From Flavobacterium urocaniciphilum (GTDB taxonomy: Bacteria > Bacteroidota > Bacteroidia > Flavobacteriales > Flavobacteriaceae), in assembly GCF_900110615.1 (NCBI RefSeq), contig NZ_FOEI01000001.1, positions 806,001 through 870,000 on the forward strand: a DNA stretch of 64,000 nt, in the 5' to 3' direction. The notes under the pieces were generated by a model, which saw only the letters and a list, made by a program, of their open reading frames with translations, was not told where the DNA came from and did not search any database. Of this stretch, positions 53,744 to 61,962 are shown piece by piece; position 1 is the first letter of the stretch, and each line of letters begins with the position of its first letter. Position numbers and translations under genes: made by a program.

Positions 53744-55211
53744 TTAAATTTTTTGAAACTTTTGATTAGTAACTTGATTGTTTAAATCAATAATTTTCAT
53801 AAGATATATACCTGATTTAAATTCCTTTATATTAATACCTTTATTATTATTTAGTTCTTCAATTGGAACCACTTTTATTTGTTTTCCAGTAAGATCATAT
53901 ATTTCAATTGTACTAATTTTTTCTTTATTAGTAACATTAATAAATTCATTTGAAGGATTTGGGAACAAACTATATTCTAAATCAGTTTTTTGATTAGCAT
54001 TTTTTTCGTATTCAGTACAGCACTCTTCAAATGGCTCGTAAACTGGTAAATTATCAATTAGACACGCATTACACCCATTAGAATTTTCAATATTTACAAA
54101 TAACTTAAATGATTTATAACAATTAGTCGAATTAAATACTGCTTTCGTAGTATTTAAATAAATATACTTTTTCTCATAATCTACAAATATTGCTCTATTT
54201 GCATCTGGTAAAAAAGTAGCAAAATAAAAATTCCCTTCTGTATAATTACATGTTCCTTTTACTTCAACAGAAACATTAGGTATTAAACCCAAACCAGTAT
54301 TTCTTGGTTTTAAAATTTCAAAACCACAAGTTGAATTCCTTACAAGATCATCAATTTTTACCCTAATAAATTTAGTAGAACCTGAAGTAGGAAAAGTAAA
54401 AGTATTATAGCCATTAGCATTAGTATCTGGAATAATAGCTTTACTATTTTTAAAATCACTACAATTCTTAAAATAGAATTGATATACTGGAGTATATAAA
54501 TCTACATTTGTTGAATAATTCATTTGTCCTCCTGAATTTAGACCAATTGGTGTGATTGTTGGTTTATAAACACCGTTTAACAAAACAAATACATTCATTT
54601 TATTTGTGTTGCATGCTTGCGACCATACAGAACCATTTTTAAAAAAACATCATATAAGTCTGCTCTAATTGCATTTGGAATTTCTTCTATTAATGTTAAT
54701 TTAATACTTAATTGTACTGTTGAACAAAAATTTAGATCTGAATCATTTCTAATAATATTACTAAAACTATTTTTGATATTTAGTACAGGGGTATTTGCAA
54801 CATAACTACCCATTGTAATATCCACATTATTTATTTTTTTGTTAATGTAAATTTATATTTAACATTAATAAGAGCAAAATCATCTGTTGCATTGGCACAA
54901 TTCCAAATCAATCTTTTCATATTTATACTCGAACTTAAATCAATATTATTTTTAAATGGTTTTAATGGATTAGTTGTAAATAAATCACCATTAACTTCAT
55001 CAAAATAAACAATATTTGAATCAAATCCTGGCCATGTACTTGTAGTAATATTTTCATAATATGAAACAGGATGTGTTTGTGGTAAAACTTGTTGTGAAAA
55101 CAATGTATTCGAAAAAAAACAGATAAATAATATCATCAACACCTGAATATTACTTAAGAATTTTAAATTGTAAAATTCTTTTTTACTAGAAAAATAAATT
55201 AGTTTTTTCAT
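53744..55211 (-). pseudogene. T9SS type A secreted protein broken by two homopolymer frameshifts
   Basis: Three overlapping frames make one protein. The first (54831-55211) has the signal peptide (ends NTLFSQQ) and stops after LTKK. The middle one (54595-54825) begins VDITMGSYVANT. The third (53744-54598) ends with a T9SS type A domain (LFPNPSNEFINVTNKEKIS..GIYLMKIIDL..QKFQKI). Adding one base to the A/T run at 54834-54840 joins the first two as TLTKKINNVDITMG. Adding one at 54641-54647 joins the next as VFFKNGSVWSQACNTNKMNVFV. The repaired product would be about 489 residues. Either it is a real pseudogene, a phase-variable gene, or the assembly has two homopolymer errors. Confidence 0.72.
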
Positions 55212-55252
55212 AAATCATCTTTATTAAATTAAACATCTAAACTTATTTTTTT

Positions 55253-57352
55253 TTACAAAGCTCTCCACCCTGCATCACCTTGAGTTCCATCGCCATTTAC
55301 ATCATTTACATACATTTCACCTCTACCAATTGTACTATTATAACGTATTTGACCAAACTCTGGTGTTGAAGGCCTTTCTGCAGTTGTTCCTGAAGAAACC
55401 TTTACTGCTCCTGAACCTTTAAACTCTACTGTATTAATAGGGTAAGTTGTTGAGCCAACCATTAACTGATTAGTTGCTGTGTTTGTGCCATCTCGACCTA
55501 TTGCTATTGAGTTTGAAAAACCACCTGTTGAAGTATCATCACCTAACAATATAGAATAATTACTATCATCATTAACAACACTATCATTATACCCAGAATT
55601 ATTTCCTATAAATATTGATCTAGTAATATTATTGGAATTAGCACCCGCAGAATTACCTAATAATATAGCATTTTCACCAGTAGAACTTACACCTGAACTA
55701 TGCCCAATAGATATTGAAGAACTTAATGTAGCATTAGCTCCTACTCCATTTCCTATTAAAACAGAAGATTCGCCTGAAAAATTTGATCCAGAATTACTTC
55801 CTAAAATCACAGAATAATTACTACTAGCAGCATTAATCCCTGCGTTGTGACCTATATTTACTGAATAATATGATTTGCTTGAATTACTACCTGAATTTGT
55901 ACCAATTGCAATAAAATCATTAGAATATACAGAGTTAGCACCTGAATTTTCACCTATAAAGATAGAATTATTAGCTTCAGTGGCATTTCTACCAGCATCT
56001 TTACCAAAAAAGTTAGAATGAAATGCATTTGTTGCGTCATAACCAGCATACACTCCAATAAAATTTGAGCTATTAGCATTAATTGCTCGAACACCTGCAT
56101 AAGCACCATGAAAATTAGAACTATGTGCATTTGTTGCACCACTACCTGATTCTTCTCCAATAAAATTAGAACTATGTGCAAAAGGAGAGTTAAGACCTGC
56201 TAAATAACCAATAAAATTAGATTTATTTGCTTGTACTGATGAATTTCCTGCATCATTTCCAATAAAATTTGATTGAAAAGCATCAATTGCGCCAGCCCCA
56301 GCACCCTCACCTATAAAAACAGAAGAATATGCATTTTCTGCTTCTTCACCAGCACTAGCACCTATAAAATTAGAATTATTTGCATTTGTAGCCTGATATC
56401 CTGCATAATTTCCTATAAAATTAGAATTATTTGCATTTGCAGCCTGATATCCAGCATAATTTCCTGAAAAATTTGATAAATTTGCATTTGTCGCTTGAAA
56501 TCCAGCATTTGTTCCTGTAAAATTAGAATTATCTGCATTTATAGCTTCATTACCAGTATGATGTCCTATAAAATTTGAAAAATTTGCATTTTCAGCAAAA
56601 TTTCCAGCATTTGTTCCAATAAAATTAGATTGAAATCCATATACAGCGCCCGACCCAGCACCATTACCAATAAAATTTGAGGAATATGCATTTTCACTGC
56701 CACTACCTGCTTCAACACCAATAAAATTTGAGGAATTTGCAAAATACGCACTCATTCCTGAGTCTGAACCTATAAAGTTAGAATGAAATGCATTATCTGC
56801 ATAAGCACCAGCATTATTTCCAATAAAATTAGAAGAAATAGCATTTAAAGCGTTATATCCTGCACTTACCCCAATAAAATTAGTTAAATTTAGACTAGCA
56901 TTTAAACCGGCATCTTTCCCTAATTGAATTGAAAAACCATTATTACTTATGTAACCAGTTCTTTCATTGTTTGTTCTAAAAGTTAATCCTTGATTATCAG
57001 TAGTTCCAACAAAATTAACATTATCATCTGTACCTGAATTTCCATCTAATTTCCAATTGTTTGAATTTTCAGTAGATAAACGATGCCATTTATCGGTGTG
57101 CCAATAGTAATATCCTGGTGTTACATCTGCAACTGTTGCAGTATTAAAAACTAACAAGCTATTTACATTACCATTTGTAATAGTTGTTGCGTCTAAAGTA
57201 CTTGTTAAGGCAACTTGAGTAATTAAGATTCCAGTATTATTAGAATTAATATCTAACATAGAGGAAGGATTAGGAGATGTAGTATTAATTCCTACTTGGG
57301 AATAACCATAAAATCCAATAATAAAATAAATAAATAGATAAAAAAACCTCAT
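55253..57352 (-). CDS. Secreted protein with about 17-residue SNFIG repeats (beta-roll, YadA/tail-fibre-like)
   Basis: The start used (699 residues) is the second ATG, because the island promoter's -7 element (57372-57365) overlaps the first one at 57376. After the signal peptide (ends GFYGYSQ) come VGINTTSPNPSSMLDINSN and the shared WKLDGNSGTDDNVNFVGTTDNQGLTFRTN module. About 25 repeats of roughly 17 residues follow, consensus SNFIGxxAGxxAxNAxx, continuing in a looser form. The end (VKVSSGTTAERPSTPEFGQIRYNSTIGRGEMYVND) resembles tail-fibre termini. Such repeats form left-handed beta-rolls, as in YadA heads. Probably a trimeric surface stalk. First gene of a unit with the frameshifted T9SS gene. 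Confidence 0.72.
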   Translation of the reverse strand: MRFFYLFIYFIIGFYGYSQVGINTTSPNPSSMLDINSNNTGILITQVALTSTLDATTITNGNVNSLLVFNTATVADVTPGYYYWHTDKWHRLSTENSNNWKLDGNSGTDDNVNFVGTTDNQGLTFRTNNERTGYISNNGFSIQLGKDAGLNASLNLTNFIGVSAGYNALNAISSNFIGNNAGAYADNAFHSNFIGSDSGMSAYFANSSNFIGVEAGSGSENAYSSNFIGNGAGSGAVYGFQSNFIGTNAGNFAENANFSNFIGHHTGNEAINADNSNFTGTNAGFQATNANLSNFSGNYAGYQAANANNSNFIGNYAGYQATNANNSNFIGASAGEEAENAYSSVFIGEGAGAGAIDAFQSNFIGNDAGNSSVQANKSNFIGYLAGLNSPFAHSSNFIGEESGSGATNAHSSNFHGAYAGVRAINANSSNFIGVYAGYDATNAFHSNFFGKDAGRNATEANNSIFIGENSGANSVYSNDFIAIGTNSGSNSSKSYYSVNIGHNAGINAASSNYSVILGSNSGSNFSGESSVLIGNGVGANATLSSSISIGHSSGVSSTGENAILLGNSAGANSNNITRSIFIGNNSGYNDSVVNDDSNYSILLGDDTSTGGFSNSIAIGRDGTNTATNQLMVGSTTYPINTVEFKGSGAVKVSSGTTAERPSTPEFGQIRYNSTIGRGEMYVNDVNGDGTQGDAGWRAL
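55900..56880 (-). repeat. Tandem 51-base coding repeats (SNFIG units)
   Basis: Related 51-base units, each with an AAAATTAGA or AAAATTTGA core on the plus strand, are strung through the gene. Pairs such as the two near 56370-56460 are almost identical, so unit number may vary between strains. Confidence 0.7.
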
Positions 57353-57364
57353 AATTTTTTTTAT

Positions 57365-57430
57365 TAAAGTTAACATTCATTATCTATTTTAGAATTGAAA
57401 AAGTAATATTTGGAGTTCCTAATGTAATAA
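57365..57430 (-). promoter_or_regulatory. Island promoter 6: 21-bp spaced half-sites plus -7 element
   Basis: Plus-strand GTAATAT (57403-57409) and GTAATAA (57424-57430) are 21 bases apart, giving minus-strand TTATTAC-type sites. Minus-strand TAACTTTA (57372-57365), one base off TAnnTTTG, lies 30 bases downstream. It drives the repeat protein at 55253 and places its start after 57365. Confidence 0.6.
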
Positions 57431-57485
57431 ATGGAAAAAAACATTTTAAAATATTGCTTCAAAAGTTTTAAATCTTCTTTAAAAA

Positions 57486-57515
57486 AGTTCGATTCTCTCC
57501 GACTCCACAAAAAAC
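57486..57515 (+). repeat. attR-like direct repeat of the tmRNA 3' end
   Basis: Identical over 30 bases to 34674-34703. Upstream the sequence is unrelated to tmRNA, so this is a 3' fragment, not a second tmRNA gene. It marks the right end of the island. Confidence 0.85.
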
Positions 57516-57545
57516 CCTGTAAAACACTTATTTTACAGGGGTTTT
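57515..57545. terminator. Strong hairpin, probably the original ssrA terminator
   Basis: CCCTGTAAAA pairs with TTTTACAGGG across a short loop and continues GTTTTT. It lies directly beyond the right repeat, at the distance expected for the end of an ssrA transcript, and on the minus strand also closes the copper operon. Confidence 0.8.
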
Positions 57546-57577
57546 TATTTATTAATTGATAACAATTTAAATATCTC

Positions 57578-59830
57578 TTAATAATTTAGATTTAAACCTA
57601 CTCCGAATCCCATATCGCTATCGTAATGGGTTCTTAAGCTTAGATTTCTTTTTAAAATATATCTCGCATCAATCATGTATTCCGTATCTGTATTTACCAT
57701 GAATCCCATTCTTATTCGTTTAGAAACAGGAATATCTTCTCTCATAAACTGAAATCTAACATTTCCATCTTGAAACACTTCTGCTTGAGCAATAACTAAC
57801 ATTGGTAAAGTATAAGCAAGTCCGGCACTTAATACCGCTCTTTTATCTTTTGTATTTTGTTGTCCGAAAATGTTTTCTTCAACTTCTCCATGCATTTTTC
57901 TATACCGCCAATCGAATCCAACAAACGGCATTAACCATTGCATTTTACCAATATATCTACCCACATGAAATTCCGCTTCATAACCATGCATATCATTATA
58001 ACCTAATCGCCATTCTGTTCCAAAGCTCCAACGTGTGTTTTGAACCATCGCCATACCGTCATTACCATTCGTAGCAAAGTCGTTTTCTACCATAAAATGA
58101 AAAGCTCTATCATCAGCAAATAATTTACGTTGAGCCAATTTAGGATTTGGAATTAAGGGATTTTCTGCTTGATTTTCATAGGTAAAAACCCTACCCATTC
58201 CTGCCATCATATGATATAAAATATGACAATGAAAAAACCAATCTCCTTCAGCATTTGCATTGAACTCAATTACATTGGTTTCCATAGGCATCAAATCCAT
58301 TACATTTTTCAAAGGAGCATACTCACCTTGTCCGTTGATGATTCTGAAATCGTGTCCGTGTAAATGCATAGGATGACGCATCATAGAACCGTTATAAAGT
58401 GTAATTCTTACATTTTCACCTTTCTTTATTAAGATTTTATCCGTTTCAGAAACTACTTTATTATCTAAACTCCAAACATAACGATTCATATTTCCTGTAA
58501 GTTCAAAACGAAGTTCTTTCACAGGAGCATCTTTAGGTAATGTTGTTTTCTCAGTAGCTTTTAACATGGCATAATTGAGAGTCGTAATATTGGATAAGGC
58601 ATTAGAATTGTATTGATTTTTGGTAGCATCATCATTCATTTCCATTTTATCATCACTTTTCTTTTTTGCTTCGCCAGTAATTTCAGGATACATAACCACA
58701 TTCATATCCATTTGATTTAAGGACATTTGCATTCCCATATCATCCAGGTCGCCATTCATTTTCATCATACCATTCATCATTTTCATACCTTCAAAATATT
58801 TCAATTTTGGCATCGGAGAAATTAATTGTTTGATACCGTTTCCAATATATAATGAGGCTGACTTTGTTCTATCTTCTGGAGTAGCTAAAAATTCATAAGA
58901 AGTATTATCAGCAGGAATTGTTACTATTACATCATATGTTTCAGACACTGCAATTAGTAACCTATCTACTTCAACAGGTTCTACATCGTTACCATCAGTA
59001 GCCACAACAGTAATTTTACCACCAGCATACGTCAACCAAAAATAGGATGATGCACCGCCATTGGCAATACGAAGTCGGACTTTATCACCCGCTTTAAATT
59101 GAGACAACTGACTTTCATTTTTACCATTAATGAGAAACTTTTCATAATACACATCACTAACATCCATCGCATTCATACGTTTCCATTCGTTTGTGACTTT
59201 AGTTTTGAAATGTCCTTGTTGAATCGCTTCAGAATAACTTTGAGTTGTACCTTTTTTAATCGCAAACCAATCGGTAGCATTATGTAACATTCTATGAATA
59301 TTTTCCGGCTTTAAATCGGTCCATTCACTTAAAATAACTGGAACTGTCGGCAAATCATCAATTCCTTTTCGAAAGGTAATATCATTTTGCTTTTTATTCA
59401 TGATAAACATGCCGTACATTCCGATTTGTTCCTGTAAACCGGAATGACTATGATACCAATGTGTCCCGTTTTGAATGATTGGAAAAGTATATTTATGCGT
59501 AGTTCCAGGTTTAATTGGCATTTGCGTTAAATTAGGAACACCATCTTCCTTATTAGGTAAGAACAATCCGTGCCAATGTAAAGAAGTATCTTCTTGTAAT
59601 TCGTTATGTACATAAATTTCGGCAATGTCACCTTCAGTAAATGTTAACGTTGGCATTGGAATTTGACCATTAACTGCAATAGCTCTTTTTTCTTTTCCCG
59701 CGAAATTCACAATAGTATCTCGAACATATAAATCATATCGGACAATATTTTGTGAAAAAAGTGATTGTGCTGAAAATAACACAACTACAATTATCAACAA
59801 TTTCCTTGTAAAAACATTTAATATATCCAT
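57578..59830 (-). CDS. Multicopper oxidase (CopA-like) with C-terminal outer-membrane-barrel-like domain
   Basis: The 750-residue protein starts with a signal peptide (ends SLFSQ). All four copper-ligand sets are present: TSLHWHGL, HWYHSHSG, HPMHLHGHDF and HCHILYHMMAGM (type 1/type 3 Cys-His). A Met-rich segment (about 345-380) resembles copper-binding loops. From about residue 595 a different domain of amphipathic strands begins (TEWRLGYNDMHGYEAEFHVGRYIG, GKMQWLMPFVGFDWRYRK, LSAGLAYTLP) and ends GFGVGLNLNY, similar to CopB barrels. It oxidises Cu(I) in the periplasm or at the outer membrane. The CopB-like part is unusual as a fusion but seen in Bacteroidota. Last gene of the copper cluster. 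Confidence 0.87.
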   Translation of the reverse strand: MDILNVFTRKLLIIVVVLFSAQSLFSQNIVRYDLYVRDTIVNFAGKEKRAIAVNGQIPMPTLTFTEGDIAEIYVHNELQEDTSLHWHGLFLPNKEDGVPNLTQMPIKPGTTHKYTFPIIQNGTHWYHSHSGLQEQIGMYGMFIMNKKQNDITFRKGIDDLPTVPVILSEWTDLKPENIHRMLHNATDWFAIKKGTTQSYSEAIQQGHFKTKVTNEWKRMNAMDVSDVYYEKFLINGKNESQLSQFKAGDKVRLRIANGGASSYFWLTYAGGKITVVATDGNDVEPVEVDRLLIAVSETYDVIVTIPADNTSYEFLATPEDRTKSASLYIGNGIKQLISPMPKLKYFEGMKMMNGMMKMNGDLDDMGMQMSLNQMDMNVVMYPEITGEAKKKSDDKMEMNDDATKNQYNSNALSNITTLNYAMLKATEKTTLPKDAPVKELRFELTGNMNRYVWSLDNKVVSETDKILIKKGENVRITLYNGSMMRHPMHLHGHDFRIINGQGEYAPLKNVMDLMPMETNVIEFNANAEGDWFFHCHILYHMMAGMGRVFTYENQAENPLIPNPKLAQRKLFADDRAFHFMVENDFATNGNDGMAMVQNTRWSFGTEWRLGYNDMHGYEAEFHVGRYIGKMQWLMPFVGFDWRYRKMHGEVEENIFGQQNTKDKRAVLSAGLAYTLPMLVIAQAEVFQDGNVRFQFMREDIPVSKRIRMGFMVNTDTEYMIDARYILKRNLSLRTHYDSDMGFGVGLNLNY

Positions 59831-59891
59831 TTTATAAATTTCAATTTTTAGTTAGGCAATTTTTAATAATTCAAAATTACCTTTTTGTTAA

Positions 59892-60629
59892 TTAGTACGT
59901 TTTTTTCAAACTACCACATGCTAACATTTCAGAACCATAATAAGGATTTTTTATTTCCTTAGTTTCACTAATCCAATAAGCTCCTTTTCCATCGTTATAC
60001 ATTGGGCAATAATCTTGATATAGTTTTTGTTTTGAACCAAACATTACAATCAAATCATTAACATTTTTACTAAGTTTTACAAAATGTTCTCTTTGATGAT
60101 CAATTTTACCTGAATTATCTCCAATATGTTTTACATGAACTTTAGCGTCATTTACAATATTTAAATATTTGTTTTTCTGATTTGCAGCTAAACTATTTGT
60201 ATTTGAACTAGCTATTATTTTATTTAATGCTTTTCCAACATTAGCAGCTGTTTTAGCATCATCATTTGCTAATGCATTTTTTATTTTCAAATAATTTACA
60301 ACAATTTCATTGATAGAAAACGGAACAGTAGTAGTTTTTGCATCAACTACTTCTTTTTCAGTATCTTTTTTAGAAAAATTGGTTGTATCAATATTTTCAT
60401 TTACTTCTACAATAGAATCCTTTTCTTGTTCAGTTTGTTCAACTGGTTCTGTTAATTCCATTCCGCATTTAGAACATTCTACTCCTTTTTTTCCAGTAAC
60501 TTCTGGATGCATCGGACAAGAAAATATTTGTGTTGAATCTGATTGAGTTACATTTTCAGCTTCTTTAGTTTTATGATTACATGAAACTAAAGATACAGCA
60601 AAAAAAGCAGACATTATTATTGCTTTCAT
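59892..60629 (-). CDS. Lipoprotein with heavy-metal-binding domain and DUF3347
   Basis: The 245-residue protein has a lipobox (FFAVSLVSC), then a heavy-metal-binding domain with the motif IFSCPMHPEVTGKKGVECSKCGMEL (about 35-60), an acidic linker, and a DUF3347 domain (about 100-245) with the family ending QDYCPMYNDGKGAYWISE and IKNPYYGSEMLACG. DUF3347 proteins accompany copper efflux or oxidase genes in Bacteroidota and probably bind Cu in the periplasm. It is 61 bases upstream of the oxidase gene. Confidence 0.87.
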   Translation of the reverse strand: MKAIIMSAFFAVSLVSCNHKTKEAENVTQSDSTQIFSCPMHPEVTGKKGVECSKCGMELTEPVEQTEQEKDSIVEVNENIDTTNFSKKDTEKEVVDAKTTTVPFSINEIVVNYLKIKNALANDDAKTAANVGKALNKIIASSNTNSLAANQKNKYLNIVNDAKVHVKHIGDNSGKIDHQREHFVKLSKNVNDLIVMFGSKQKLYQDYCPMYNDGKGAYWISETKEIKNPYYGSEMLACGSLKKTY

Positions 60630-60644
60630 AATAGTATTTTTAAA

Positions 60645-61460
60645 TTAATTTTTCTTTTTTAAGTCGAAAAAAGTATAGTACAAATTGAAATAAAATCCAT
60701 TTGGAGCTGATCGTACCATTGAACTAACCAATTCTTGACGGTAGGCTAAATCTAATCGAGCTTGGCTATTAAAAATGAATTGAACTGCCGGCATAACATC
60801 TAAATACGATTTTCCATTTTCATTAATAGTTTGTCCAACAAATTCCATCATTAAATTAATATTCGTTTGTTTATAATTGGTATATTTTTTTGGATACATT
60901 AATTTACCAACTGACAACGTATAATTTGTGGCATTATCTCCAATATAATCTGGAAAAGGATTTTTACTTGTATTATCTAGTGCTTTTTCAAAACTTAAAG
61001 TTGAACTGATAGCTACTTTTTTAATCAATTTTGTTGCAACTAATCCGGTTTCAAAACCAGAATTATGTCCCATTATTTCTATTTGTTCTTGATGTATATC
61101 GGCATTATTAAAACTAAATCTTCCAAATGCTGCCATTCGGAAATGACTGTTTAAATCATCCGTAGAATAAAAACGATATTTTGTATAAAAACCTCCACCT
61201 TCAGTAACTAATTCGTTTCCGCGATTACTTACAAATGCAGATGCACGAAACATTAAATTTTTATTCAAACCATACGTTACTTCAGGCATAAAGTGATAAT
61301 TATAACCCGATTTCATTTCTTCTTTAAACAAAGATTGCATCACATTTACAGCTAGTGAATTTGCTGGAACATTACTAGCCGGATCAGTAATAACAAATAA
61401 TTCTTGACTAAATAGATTTTGACAATTTAATGCAACAAATAATAAAAGAATTTTTCTCAT
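60645..61460 (-). CDS. Outer-membrane barrel protein of the copper cluster
   Basis: The 271-residue protein has a signal peptide (ends LFSQ) and repeating beta-strands (HFMPEVTYGLNKNLMFRASAFVSNRG, FRMAAFGRFSFNN, SGFETGLVATKLIKKVAISSTLSFEKAL, ARLDLAYRQEL), ending FYFNLYYTFFDLKKKN. It resembles transporter-like barrels found beside copper-response genes. The role could be metal efflux across the outer membrane or sensing; not proven. It overlaps the upstream HMA gene by one base. Confidence 0.72.
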   Translation of the reverse strand: MRKILLLFVALNCQNLFSQELFVITDPASNVPANSLAVNVMQSLFKEEMKSGYNYHFMPEVTYGLNKNLMFRASAFVSNRGNELVTEGGGFYTKYRFYSTDDLNSHFRMAAFGRFSFNNADIHQEQIEIMGHNSGFETGLVATKLIKKVAISSTLSFEKALDNTSKNPFPDYIGDNATNYTLSVGKLMYPKKYTNYKQTNINLMMEFVGQTINENGKSYLDVMPAVQFIFNSQARLDLAYRQELVSSMVRSAPNGFYFNLYYTFFDLKKKN

Positions 61461-61948
61461 TAGTTTAAAATTTTAATGTGAAAATCATCTTCATTATTTG
61501 CACTATACGTTGCAATATCTTTGTATGATTTAGATAATTTTTTAAATTCTTTTTCCGTTACATAACCTTTATCTACAACTTGAAATTGAACTTCAGCAGC
61601 ATCATTTTTCTTTTCGTTAACTACAATATACGGACTTTTATTAATCGTTTCAGCTTTGGCAGTTAATACTAATGAACCGATAAAAAAACCAGCTTTTTCA
61701 ACTTTTTCTTTTAGTGTTTTTGGACTTAATTCATTTCCTTCTTTAAAAGTTACTGTAAAGGTATTTGTATTTAAATCTGTATCAACATTTGAAACTTCAG
61801 GTAAAGCTTTCAATTGTTTATTAATTGCATTGGAACACATTGAACATGTTAATCCAGTTGCTCTTATTTCTGCTTTAACAATTTGTGCATTACCTGTAAT
61901 TGAAAACATCATAATCATAGATGCCACCATTAAATATATTTTTTTCAT
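61460..61948 (-). CDS. Periplasmic HMA-domain copper-binding protein
   Basis: The 162-residue protein has a signal peptide (ends TGNAQ) and one HMA domain (about 23-95) with the copper motif TCSMC (ATGLTCSMCSNAINKQLKALPEVSNVDTDL). A C-terminal segment of about 60 residues (FKKLSKSYKDIATYSANNEDDFHIKIL) has no known match. It should capture Cu(I) in the periplasm and pass it to partners in the same operon. Its stop overlaps the next start by one base. Confidence 0.85.
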   Translation of the reverse strand: MKKIYLMVASMIMMFSITGNAQIVKAEIRATGLTCSMCSNAINKQLKALPEVSNVDTDLNTNTFTVTFKEGNELSPKTLKEKVEKAGFFIGSLVLTAKAETINKSPYIVVNEKKNDAAEVQFQVVDKGYVTEKEFKKLSKSYKDIATYSANNEDDFHIKILN

Positions 61949-61962
61949 TTTAATTTTAAATT

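Larger units (their letters stand above)
34674..57515. mobile_element. Genomic island (about 22.8 kb) integrated in ssrA, surface-adhesin and two-component cargo
   Basis: The region is bounded by a 30-bp perfect direct repeat of the ssrA 3' end. On the left the tmRNA gene is intact. On the right the repeat is followed directly by a strong hairpin terminator, most simply the original ssrA terminator. Inside are T9SS-secreted proteins, a PorP/SprF and OmpA partner pair, three regulators and two receiver-like proteins, with no housekeeping gene. The kinase-to-response-regulator part is visibly richer in A+T than the flanks. No integrase, relaxase or transposase is readable, so the island is either immobilised or mobilised in trans. 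Confidence 0.8.

Noticed and set aside
54595..54825. Independent 76-residue gene
   Set aside because: It starts at a GTG in mid-sequence and joins smoothly to both neighbouring frames after single-base corrections.
55560..56900. CRISPR-like periodic repeats
   Set aside because: The regular repeats are in frame, encode SNFIG units, have no unique spacers and no cas genes nearby.
34704..57485. Prophage interpretation of the island, because of tail-fibre-like proteins
   Set aside because: No terminase, capsid, portal, lysis or replication genes; fibre-like proteins have signal peptides and occur with T9SS partners.
57486..57515. Second tmRNA or tRNA gene
   Set aside because: Only the 3' 22 tmRNA bases plus flank are present, with no 5' acceptor strand upstream; it is an attachment-site copy.
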